Below are positions 7,595 through 14,771 of a stretch of DNA of 64,000 nucleotides, one piece after another. The notes beneath the pieces were generated by a model. The model was not told where the DNA came from. It worked only from the letters and a program-made list of their open reading frames with translations, and made no database searches. The DNA comes from an uncultured Pirellulaceae bacterium (GTDB lineage: Bacteria > Planctomycetota > Planctomycetia > Pirellulales > Pirellulaceae): positions 124,001-188,000 of the forward strand of contig CALFWR010000002.1 of the NCBI GenBank assembly GCA_937928555.1, read 5' to 3'. Position numbers and translations under genes: made by a program. Each line of letters begins with the position of its first letter. Position 1 is the stretch's first letter.

Positions 7595-8984
7595 CGGGTT
7601 CCTCAAGAAAGACAGACGGGTCGAGAAGGTCCGCCGAAGGATCGTCGTGTTGGGTGAGGTTGAATTGTTCCAGGCGGCGCAGCAATTTTGCCCGGCTGAT
7701 ACCAAGCGTGTTGGCTGCGGCGGTTTTGTTGCCTTTGGCCAGTTTGAGGGCTCGCTCCACCAGTCGCCTTTCGATCTCAAGGAGATAGTCGTCCAGCGGG
7801 ATGTCGGGTTTGGGTTTGCGGACGCTTCGCTGTGCCGCGATCAGATGATGAAACGAATCGGGGAAATCTGAAAGCTGTACAATGTTTCCCGAAGCGCTTT
7901 CGACCGCCAGTTCAATCGTGGCTGCCAGTTGATCAAAATTCTTTGGCCATTCGCATTCGCAAATCGATTCCATGGCCTGACGTGAAAATCCTGACATCTG
8001 CCTGGACGTACTCAGGTTAATGGACTCCAGGACCGACTGGGCCAGCAGGGGGATGTCGGCTTTGCGATCGGCAATCGCGACAAGGTCGATTCGGATCGTG
8101 GCGAGGCGGCGAAGAAGTCCCGCCAAGTCTACAGCTTGGGGCTGCTGTGTTGCGGTGGCCAAAACGCGAGCGTCGAACTTTGGCAAATCGAGAAAACCCG
8201 TCAACTCGCGCAGCGATGCGGGGCTTAGCTGGTCCACGTCCAGCAACAGCAAGGCACCGCTTTGCTTGCCAGAATGCGGCGACTGCAAGAGGGACTTCAT
8301 TGATTGCTGGACCGAAACGGGATCGGCGATGCTTCCGTGGACAACGACCAGATCGGTGACCTTGTTCGGGGAAGAGACATTGATGATGGTGCGGGCGACG
8401 TGCTCGCGACCGCTTCCGACCGGACCGGCGACCAGCACATCGCATTGGCTTTCGCTGGCGGCGGTGACCTTGCGGAGCAACTCCCGGGCGACGGAAGATT
8501 CACCCACCAGGCTGGCCAGGGAAAATCGCTTTCGCGGATTGGCGACCGCGAGGGCGTGGTGCAAAAGCTCCGGCTGATTGAGCGCGGCTTTTGTGTCAAC
8601 GTTCGCCGGATCGAAGGCGTTGCCGGGCCAGCAAGCGACCAGGATGGTGGTGGATTTTTTGTCGCCGTTGTCCAGGGGCAGGGCGGTGCCCAGAAGGGAC
8701 TTTCCTTCGGGAGTGGCGATGGGAAAGTTCCGTGCTGCCTCGGGATTGGCAAACCAATCCGGTGGCAGTGCCAAATGGTGAAAGCCAGCTTCTGTTGCAA
8801 CGGCTGAGTATTTCAGCTGCTCGGCGGCGAGCTGTTCGATCGTGCAACCGAGCCAATTGAGGCAGCTTTCGTTGGCCCAGGTAATTTTTTGGCCGTCTTT
8901 TGAGCCACTGACCGCCCACGCGACAAGGCTGGATTGTTCCAGGGCTCTGACGAGAGAATTGATGTACTTTTTGGATTTGGCCAT
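7581..8984 (-). CDS. Sigma-54-activator-like regulator (PAS-like / AAA+ / Fis HTH), degenerate
   Basis: The 467-residue protein has a PAS-like N-terminal part (residues ~1-120, with ITWANESCLNWLG typical of PAS), an AAA+ region (~155-370) and a C-terminal Fis-type helix-turn-helix (GNKTAAANTLGISRAKLLRR). The order is that of NtrC-family enhancer-binding proteins. However the Walker A is GPVGSGRE, the Walker B reads LLLLDVDQL without the Glu, and no GAFTGA loop, which contacts sigma-54, is present. It is therefore unlikely to activate sigma-54 polymerase by ATP hydrolysis. More likely it acts as a DNA-binding or sensory regulator. Its stop overlaps the start of the next gene by 14 bases. Its target genes cannot be told. 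Confidence 0.85.
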   Translation of the reverse strand: MAKSKKYINSLVRALEQSSLVAWAVSGSKDGQKITWANESCLNWLGCTIEQLAAEQLKYSAVATEAGFHHLALPPDWFANPEAARNFPIATPEGKSLLGTALPLDNGDKKSTTILVACWPGNAFDPANVDTKAALNQPELLHHALAVANPRKRFSLASLVGESSVARELLRKVTAASESQCDVLVAGPVGSGREHVARTIINVSSPNKVTDLVVVHGSIADPVSVQQSMKSLLQSPHSGKQSGALLLLDVDQLSPASLRELTGFLDLPKFDARVLATATQQPQAVDLAGLLRRLATIRIDLVAIADRKADIPLLAQSVLESINLSTSRQMSGFSRQAMESICECEWPKNFDQLAATIELAVESASGNIVQLSDFPDSFHHLIAAQRSVRKPKPDIPLDDYLLEIERRLVERALKLAKGNKTAAANTLGISRAKLLRRLEQFNLTQHDDPSADLLDPSVFLEEPDGEL

Positions 8985-9062
8985 GTGGAATCAAAAGCCC
9001 GGGGTCGTTGAGGCGAGATCTCATGTTCACCTGCCAGCAAAAAGGCTGCTCTGATATATTAA

Positions 9063-9146
9063 CCCGGATTATTCACCGGGCGTGGGCGTGACTTTCAGTT
9101 CACCCAATCAGCGCCGTATCAGTTGGAATAATTCCGGATTACCCGT
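9063..9146 (+). repeat. Dispersed TIR element, family I, short variant (copy B)
   Basis: It starts with the canonical CCCGGATTATTCACC and GGCGTGGGCG, continues with the alternative core GACTTTCAGTTCACCCAATC shared with copy I (57343), and ends at a degraded right end GGAATAATTCCGG. About 100 core bases are missing compared with copy I. It lies directly upstream of ruvB and may overlap its leader. Confidence 0.65.
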
Positions 9147-9172
9147 CCACGATTACTTCTTCGGTCCAGTGC

Positions 9173-10195
9173 ATGCCCCGCGACGTCATTTTATCGAACA
9201 ACCCGGCCCCTGAGGACGATGATCCGCACTTGAGGCCGATGCGCATGGCCGAAATGGTCGGGCAGCGGGACGTGATCAATCGGCTTGAGATCGCGATCGA
9301 TGCGGCAAAGAAAAGAAACGAAGTCCTTGGGCACGTTCTGTTCGATGGCCCGCCGGGGCTGGGAAAGACAACGTTCGCGACTGTGATTCCGGCCGAGATG
9401 GGTGTGTCGGTGGACTTTCTTTCCGGGCCCACCCTCAAAGCCCCCAAGGATCTCGTGCCCAGCTTGACCAACCTCCGGCCCAAGCAGGTTCTGTTCATCG
9501 ACGAAATCCACAGGATTCCCAAATCGGTCGAAGAGTACCTCTATACCGCGATGGAGGACTTTCGCATCGACATGATTTTGGGCGAAGGCATCAACGCGCG
9601 AACTCATACATTCAAGCTCAAACCATTCACGCTCATCGGCGCGACCACGCGAGCGGGGATGCTTACCGGTCCGCTGCGAGATCGATTCCAGATCCGCGAG
9701 CATCTGGATTTTTATTCCCTAGACGATCTGACGGAAATCGTGCGGCGCAATGCGGCCAAGTTAAAGATCGAAATCGACGACCAATCGGCAACCGAAATTG
9801 CGACTCGTTCACGCAGCACCCCGCGTGTGGCCAACAACCGCTTGCGCTGGGTTCGTGACTATGCCCAAAGCCGCGCCGATGGCGTGATCACACTGGCGGT
9901 CGCAAAAGAAGCACTCAAGGTTGCCGAGATCGATGTGCTGGGACTGGATCGGCAGGACCGCAAGTACCTCGACACGCTGATTCGCATTTGCCTTGGCGGG
10001 CCGACAGGGATTGAAACGATTGCCGCCACGATGAACACTGCCAGCGATACGCTGTCCGATGAGGTGGAGCCTTTTTTGCTTCGCTGCGAATTGATTCTGC
10101 GCACCCCGCGTGGTCGTGTCGCGACACAGAAGGCCTATCAGCACATGGAATTGCCGCAGCCGGATCGCGACGATGGCCAGGAGCCGCTTTTTTAG
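9173..10195 (+). CDS. ruvB: Holliday junction branch migration ATPase RuvB
   Basis: The 340-residue cytoplasmic AAA+ motor drives branch migration of Holliday junctions together with RuvA. Walker A GPPGLGKT is at 59-66, Walker B FIDEIHR at 108-114, sensor 1 ATTRAG at ~157-162, the arginine-finger region GPLRDRF at ~166-172, and a C-terminal winged-helix domain (GGPTGIETIA). The length is normal for RuvB. The sensor 2 segment reads STPRVANNRLRWVRD where most RuvB have GTPRIANRLLRRVRD, a small shift of residues that keeps the key Arg. ruvA and ruvC are not adjacent. A family I repeat lies immediately upstream. Confidence 0.96.
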   Translation: MPRDVILSNNPAPEDDDPHLRPMRMAEMVGQRDVINRLEIAIDAAKKRNEVLGHVLFDGPPGLGKTTFATVIPAEMGVSVDFLSGPTLKAPKDLVPSLTNLRPKQVLFIDEIHRIPKSVEEYLYTAMEDFRIDMILGEGINARTHTFKLKPFTLIGATTRAGMLTGPLRDRFQIREHLDFYSLDDLTEIVRRNAAKLKIEIDDQSATEIATRSRSTPRVANNRLRWVRDYAQSRADGVITLAVAKEALKVAEIDVLGLDRQDRKYLDTLIRICLGGPTGIETIAATMNTASDTLSDEVEPFLLRCELILRTPRGRVATQKAYQHMELPQPDRDDGQEPLF

Positions 10196-10227
10196 GAGCA
10201 GCGATGTCGGGAAAAAAATTCTCCATT

Positions 10228-10318
10228 AACCGGAGTTATTCACGACGCGTGGGCGTTAATTGGCGTTGAATCACGCTAACGCGAACATCAAAGCCGAATC
10301 GCCTTCAGGGCTTCGGCT
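10228..10318 (+). repeat. Family I left end joined to a family II repeat (copy C), with a 3' hairpin
   Basis: CCGGAGTTATTCACGACGCGTGGGCG at 10233-10257 is a family I end. It runs straight into a family II core (GTTGAATCACGCTAACGCGA) and then into AGCCGAA/TTCGGCT (about 10292 and 10312), which can pair as a hairpin behind ruvB. The rest of the ruvB-fabD spacer shows nothing else. Confidence 0.55.
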
Positions 10319-10500
10319 CACCTCGCTAATGTAGTCCAAAACAGGGGCTTTTTCGAAACGACACGGAGCTCATTGTCGATGGCCAGATGCCCCATTTTTT
10401 GTGGATCCGCAGCGATAAACGGTTCGTTGCGGTAGTCGCTGTCTTCCAATTGCGTCATAATTCGGCCCGATTTTTTGACCAACCAGATGACCCAATAACC

Positions 10501-11412
10501 ATGAGCAAAATTGCCTTTCTGTTTCCCGGCCAGGGAGCCCAAAATGTGGGCATGGGTAAGTCCGCGTGGGAGCAGCACGACGCGGTCAAGGAACTTTTCG
10601 CCCGAGCGTCGGACGTTGTTGGCTACTCGCTGACCGACGTTTGCTTTGAAGGACCTGCCGAGAAACTGAACTCGACCGTCATCAGCCAGCCGGCATTGTT
10701 CGTCACCAGCATGGCGGCGGTGGAAGTTCTCAAAATCACCAACCCCGAGGCGATCGAAAACTGCCAGGGCGTGGCGGGACTGAGCCTTGGTGAGTACTCG
10801 GCCCTCGCGTTTGCCGGTGCGATCTCGTTCGAGGAAGGCCTCAAGCTGGTCAAGCAGCGGGGCGAAGCGATGCAAGCCGCCGCCGACGCCACGCAAAGCT
10901 CGATGGCGAGCGTGCTGGGGCTGGACGCTGAAAAAGTGGCCGAGGTTTGCGACCAGGCCAGAATCGATGGCGAAGTCCTTCAGCCGGCCAATTATCTCTG
11001 CCCCGGAAACATTGCCGTCTCGGGACACCAGGCTTCTTGCGAGCGTGTTGTCGAAGTCGCGACCGCGGCGGGTGCCATGAAAGTCATCCCGCTGTCGGTT
11101 GCCGGTGCCTTTCATACATCGATCATGGATCCGGCAGTGGCTGCTCTAAAAGGGGCTGTCGATCAGACTTCGTTTTCCGATTCGCGATTGCCGGTTTACT
11201 GCAACGTGGATGCTGCGGTTCACAGGGACGCTGCGGACTTTGGGCCCTTGTTGATGCGCCAGGTCTGCTCTCCGGTGCGTTGGCATGATACGCTCGATGC
11301 GATGCTGGCCGATGGCTTTGATGAATTTTTCGAAGTCGGAACCGGCCGCGTCCTGCGGGGCTTGCTTAAACGGATCAATCGCAAGCTACCCACTCACGGA
11401 ACACTGGACTAG
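10501..11412 (+). CDS. fabD: Malonyl-CoA:ACP transacylase FabD
   Basis: FabD moves malonyl from CoA to acyl carrier protein, feeding fatty acid elongation. The 303-residue protein has GQGAQ at 10-14, the nucleophile elbow GLSLGE with Ser95, the conserved Arg near 120 (VKQRGEAM) and the catalytic His205 in GAFHTS. Length is normal. ATG 10501 was chosen because FLFPGQG must lie close to the N terminus; the frame extends upstream to 10387 without homology. It opens the cluster fabD-fabG-acpP-fabF, which fits the usual bacterial type II fatty acid synthase operon although no fabH or plsX is seen upstream. The spacer to fabG carries a 16-bp tandem repeat. Confidence 0.96.
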   Translation: MSKIAFLFPGQGAQNVGMGKSAWEQHDAVKELFARASDVVGYSLTDVCFEGPAEKLNSTVISQPALFVTSMAAVEVLKITNPEAIENCQGVAGLSLGEYSALAFAGAISFEEGLKLVKQRGEAMQAAADATQSSMASVLGLDAEKVAEVCDQARIDGEVLQPANYLCPGNIAVSGHQASCERVVEVATAAGAMKVIPLSVAGAFHTSIMDPAVAALKGAVDQTSFSDSRLPVYCNVDAAVHRDAADFGPLLMRQVCSPVRWHDTLDAMLADGFDEFFEVGTGRVLRGLLKRINRKLPTHGTLD

Positions 11413-11419
11413 GCATCGG

Positions 11420-11461
11420 CCACTGTCCGCACCGACCACTGTCCGCACCGACCACTGTCAC
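11420..11461 (+). repeat. 16-bp tandem repeat, 2.6 units
   Basis: CCACTGTCCGCACCGA occurs at 11420-11435 and 11436-11451, followed by a partial third unit CCACTGTCAC. It lies in the 118-base spacer between fabD and fabG, and makes that leader variable in length. Confidence 0.8.
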
Positions 11462-11530
11462 AATCGCAGACATCTCAAACAACAGACTTTCGGGTAGCAG
11501 TGCCCGACCTACCACGAACTGGAATTCAAA

Positions 11531-12292
11531 ATGACAATCGAAAAGTTCTCCGTCGACCTCACCGGTCAAAACGCAATCGTCACTGGAGCATCACAGGGCC
11601 TTGGTCGCTCGATCGCCATCGAGCTTGGTGCTGCCGGTGCGAAAGTCGCCTGCCTGGCTCGCAACGCCGAGAAGCTTGCCGACACCGTCAAAGTCATCAC
11701 CGACGCCGGCGGACAGGCCGAAGCCATCCCTTGCGACGTCTCCGATGGCGAAAGCGTCGAAGCGGCTGTGGCGAAGGTTACTGACCAGTGGGGCAGCCTG
11801 GACATCGTCGTCAACAATGCCGGCATCACTCGCGACACGCTGATGCCGGTCATGAAAGACGATCAGTGGGACGACGTGATCAATATTAACCTGCGGGGTA
11901 CTTTTCTGTTCTGCCGCGCGGCATCAAAGATCATGATGAAGCAGCGCAGCGGGCGGATCATCAACATTTCCAGTGTTTCGGGATTGATGGGCAATGCTGG
12001 CCAGACAAACTATTCGGCTTCCAAAGCCGGAGTGATCGGGATGACCCGCTCGCTGGCCAAAGAGCTTGCCAAACGCGGCGTGACCGTCAATGCGGTTGCC
12101 CCGGGGTTCATCGCCAGTGAAATGACCGAAAAGCTCGGTGATGCGATTCTCGGCGAGGTTAAAAAACGGATTCCGGCCAGACGAATCGGGGTTCCAGAGG
12201 ACGTCGCCGGCTGTGTGCTTTTCCTGGCATCAACAGCGGCAAGTTACATAACGGGCCAGGTTCTGACTGTTGACGGAGGAATGACCGCCTGA
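11531..12292 (+). CDS. fabG: 3-oxoacyl-ACP reductase FabG
   Basis: FabG reduces 3-oxoacyl-ACP to 3-hydroxyacyl-ACP with NADPH. The 253-residue short-chain dehydrogenase shows the Rossmann motif TGASQGLG at 18-25, NNAG at ~95-98 and the catalytic tetrad Asn120, Ser148, Tyr161 and Lys165 (YSASK). The C-terminal end ITGQVLTVDGGMTA is typical of FabG rather than other SDR enzymes. Its place between fabD and acpP supports the assignment. A separate promoter for acpP seems to follow. Confidence 0.95.
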   Translation: MTIEKFSVDLTGQNAIVTGASQGLGRSIAIELGAAGAKVACLARNAEKLADTVKVITDAGGQAEAIPCDVSDGESVEAAVAKVTDQWGSLDIVVNNAGITRDTLMPVMKDDQWDDVININLRGTFLFCRAASKIMMKQRSGRIINISSVSGLMGNAGQTNYSASKAGVIGMTRSLAKELAKRGVTVNAVAPGFIASEMTEKLGDAILGEVKKRIPARRIGVPEDVAGCVLFLASTAASYITGQVLTVDGGMTA

Positions 12293-12337
12293 TTCCGCTC
12301 GAAATAGGCAAAAAACGGGCTGATTGGCGTTTGAGCC

Positions 12338-12367
12338 TTGACCCATTTTAAGGGAATCATCTATCTT
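12338..12367 (+). promoter_or_regulatory. Candidate sigma-70-type promoter of acpP
   Basis: TTGACC (12338-12343) and TATCTT (12362-12367) are separated by 18 bases, about 100 bases upstream of acpP. A dedicated promoter would explain how this highly expressed small protein is made in excess over its operon neighbours. This is pattern matching only. Confidence 0.4.
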
Positions 12368-12449
12368 GACGCCGTCTGCAATTCAGACAGTTTGGGTGGT
12401 TGGGTCGTGAAGATTCAATTGCAAGTCCAAAACGAGATATCTGTTTTAG

Positions 12450-12456
12450 AAGGAGG
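12450..12456 (+). promoter_or_regulatory. Strong ribosome binding site of acpP
   Basis: AAGGAGG lies nine bases before ATG 12466 and fixes the start of acpP against the longer frame from 12400. Confidence 0.8.
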
Positions 12457-12465
12457 CCGATTGAT

Positions 12466-12711
12466 ATGGCATCGGTCGAAGAACGCGTTAAAGACATCGT
12501 GGCTGAACAGCTTGGTGTTGATAAAGAAAAAATCAAAAAAGAGTCCAACTTCGTGAACGATCTCGGAGCAGATTCTCTGGATACCGTTGAGCTGGTAATG
12601 GAGCTCGAAGAAGAGTTCGACATCAGTATCGCGGATGATGCAGCTGAAAAGATTCAGACTGTTGGCGAAGCGATTAACCACATCGAAAAAGGCACAGGCG
12701 CTGCCTCGTAG
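12466..12711 (+). CDS. acpP: Acyl carrier protein
   Basis: This 81-residue acidic protein carries growing acyl chains on a 4'-phosphopantetheine arm attached to Ser37 in the GADSLD motif (34-39). Length, the four-helix pattern and the high Asp/Glu content fit AcpP exactly. The start is set by AAGGAGG upstream. A hairpin terminator follows within 25 bases, so acpP can be transcribed on its own and fabF, 166 bases further, would be reached only by read-through or by its own promoter. Confidence 0.97.
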   Translation: MASVEERVKDIVAEQLGVDKEKIKKESNFVNDLGADSLDTVELVMELEEEFDISIADDAAEKIQTVGEAINHIEKGTGAAS

Positions 12712-12731
12712 TGGTTTGAGTCAAATTCAAT

Positions 12732-12772
12732 ACCGCCTGCTTGAAAACTATTTGGGCAGGCGGTTTTGTTTT
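12732..12772 (+). terminator. Terminator or attenuator between acpP and fabF
   Basis: ACCGCCTGC (12732-12740) and GCAGGCGGT (12756-12764) form a 9-bp stem, followed by TTTGTTTTG. Its position suggests partial termination so that acpP is made in excess over fabF. Confidence 0.75.
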
Positions 12773-12877
12773 GATTGACTTCTCCCATCAATTCTTGTCC
12801 CTCGTCCCAGGGCATCTCACGACAGACCAGGACGCAGAGCCTCGCCACGATCTGCCCAATTACCACCGGACCATTCC

Positions 12878-14140
12878 ATGACCAGGCGAATTGTTGTTAC
12901 AGGAAGCGGGATTATTTCTCCGCTGGGTTGTTCGGTCGAGGAGTGCTGGCAGCGAGTTCTGAAATGCGATAGCGGCATCCATTCGATCAAGCTGTTTGAC
13001 ACCTCGGACATCAAAGTCAAAATTGGCGGCGACGTCCATGATTGGTCTTACGGCGACACACCCGCGGCAGCGAGGCGGATCGACCGTTACACCCAGTTCG
13101 CGCTCGTTGCCGCCCGCGAAGCGATCCGAATGTCGGGTTGGAAGCTGGATGAGAATGGCAGGATTGCGTTTGAGAAACCGGGGGCTTCAAGCCGGTTCGG
13201 CGTTGTGCTGGGTTCGGGTATCGGCGGGATGGTGACCATCTATGACCAGATGAGCCGCCTGATTCTCAAAGGGCCCGGTCGTGTTTCGCCTTTGACGATT
13301 CCCAAACTAATGCTCAACGCCGGCGGCGGGAACCTCGCGATCGAATATGGCTTGCACGGCCCCAACTACAGTGTCGCCACCGCCTGTGCCAGCGCCGGCA
13401 ATGCGATTGGCAACTCGATTTACCTGATTCGGGACAACGTCTGCGATCAGTTGATCACCGGTGGATCCGAAGCGGCCATGACGCGGATGGCTTTGGCGGC
13501 CTTTGCGAATATGAAAGCTCTTTCGACTCGCAATGATGAACCGGAAAAGGCCAGCCGACCTTTCGATGCCAATCGTGACGGGTTTGTGTTTTCCGAAGGT
13601 GCCGGAATCGTGGTCTTTGAAGAGATGGAGAAAGCCCAACAACGTGGTGCCGAAATCCTTGCCGAAGTGGTGGGTTTTGGGACGACCTGCGACGCTGGGC
13701 ACATTACGTCTCCCGACGCCGAAGGCCGCGGTGCTGCCGCGGCGATGCAGGCGGCGCTGGATGATGCCGGAATCGCCCCCGGGCAAATCGACTATATCAA
13801 CGCTCACGGCACCAGCACCCCTCTGGGGGACAAAGCCGAAACTCGGGCGATTAAAAGTGTCTTTGGCGAGCACGCGAAATCCGTCGCGATCAGCAGCACC
13901 AAGAGCCAGTTGGGTCATTCGCTCGGTGCCAGCGGTGGCATTGAGCTGATTCTGTGCATCAAAGCCATCAATGAAAGCGTGGTCCCTCCGACGGCGAACC
14001 TCACCGATCCGGACCCTGACTGTGACCTAGACTACACGCCACTCCAGCCCGCCAAGCGCGAGATCGAGTACGCGATGAGCAACAGCTTTGGGTTCGGCGG
14101 CCACAATGCATCGGTGATCGTCAAGAAATTTGCTCCATAA
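12878..14140 (+). CDS. fabF: 3-oxoacyl-ACP synthase II FabF
   Basis: FabF condenses malonyl-ACP with acyl-ACP to elongate fatty acids. The 420-residue thiolase-fold enzyme has the catalytic triad Cys170 (TACASAG), His310 (NAHGTSTPLGD) and His347 (KSQLGHSLGASG), plus the C-terminal NSFGFGGHNAS loop. The Cys-His-His set marks FabF/FabB rather than FabH (Cys-His-Asn). It is slightly longer than the usual ~412 residues because of an insertion near residues 90-105 (ENGRIAFEKPGA). It closes the fatty acid synthesis cluster. Confidence 0.96.
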   Translation: MTRRIVVTGSGIISPLGCSVEECWQRVLKCDSGIHSIKLFDTSDIKVKIGGDVHDWSYGDTPAAARRIDRYTQFALVAAREAIRMSGWKLDENGRIAFEKPGASSRFGVVLGSGIGGMVTIYDQMSRLILKGPGRVSPLTIPKLMLNAGGGNLAIEYGLHGPNYSVATACASAGNAIGNSIYLIRDNVCDQLITGGSEAAMTRMALAAFANMKALSTRNDEPEKASRPFDANRDGFVFSEGAGIVVFEEMEKAQQRGAEILAEVVGFGTTCDAGHITSPDAEGRGAAAAMQAALDDAGIAPGQIDYINAHGTSTPLGDKAETRAIKSVFGEHAKSVAISSTKSQLGHSLGASGGIELILCIKAINESVVPPTANLTDPDPDCDLDYTPLQPAKREIEYAMSNSFGFGGHNASVIVKKFAP

Positions 14141-14771
14141 GCATCCGCGCAGCCGATTCGCCCAACCAAAAAGTTAGCCGCTGGCCGTGAGGCGCATCAG
14201 GCCCCGGGTGGGTATCGCCACGGTCCCACTTTCGGCAAACCTCGAAATGCCGGCTCGAGACCAAACTAAAGCCCATTACCCCGGATTACTCAGCCCATCA
14301 GCGTGCCAGCGGAGCGTCACAGCCCTGGCGATTCCCCGCTACAAACAAGTCCACGCGTTTGTTTTGCCGCCGGGCCGCCGCCGGGGCTCTTGCCAACCTC
14401 CTCGCCAGTTGCTGCCGAAAACCCCACTGGCGAACCTCGAAGGTGGCTCTTGGACCCAACGGCAACCGTTTGCGGGACGCTCCCGCTCCCTGTCCCGGAT
14501 TGGCCTGTCGGGAAACGGCAACCCGGACTTTCGGCACAGACGAACAACTTCCACATCCGCTGAATCGACTTGCTTTTTCTCTGTCCTTTTTCGTGCTTCG
14601 TGCCTAAGATGCCCCCCGAGGGAACTTTTCCCACAGCGACCAGTCTTCTATCCGCGTCTCGCGGACTTTGCGTGTGCTTGAAGCGGCGTCGCCAGATTTT
14701 GCGATGCCGATTTCTGCTTTGTCACAGAGCCATTGTGCGCATCTACCTCTAACTCAAGACTGGAATTACGT
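14141..14771. other. 630-base spacer upstream of the RNA helicase, no gene seen
   Basis: No open frame here has a domain or a good start signal. CCCCGGATTACTCAGCCCAT at 14278-14297 looks like a decayed family I end, without a matching partner. Long untranslated leaders are known for cold-shock-type DEAD-box helicase genes such as csdA/deaD, so part of this may be a regulatory leader. That is inference from the neighbour, not from a recognised structure. Confidence 0.5.

Noticed and set aside
14187-14681. 164-codon frame upstream of the helicase
   Set aside because: Arg/Pro/Ser-rich without domain or start signal; overlapping frames on both strands are equally open because of high GC.
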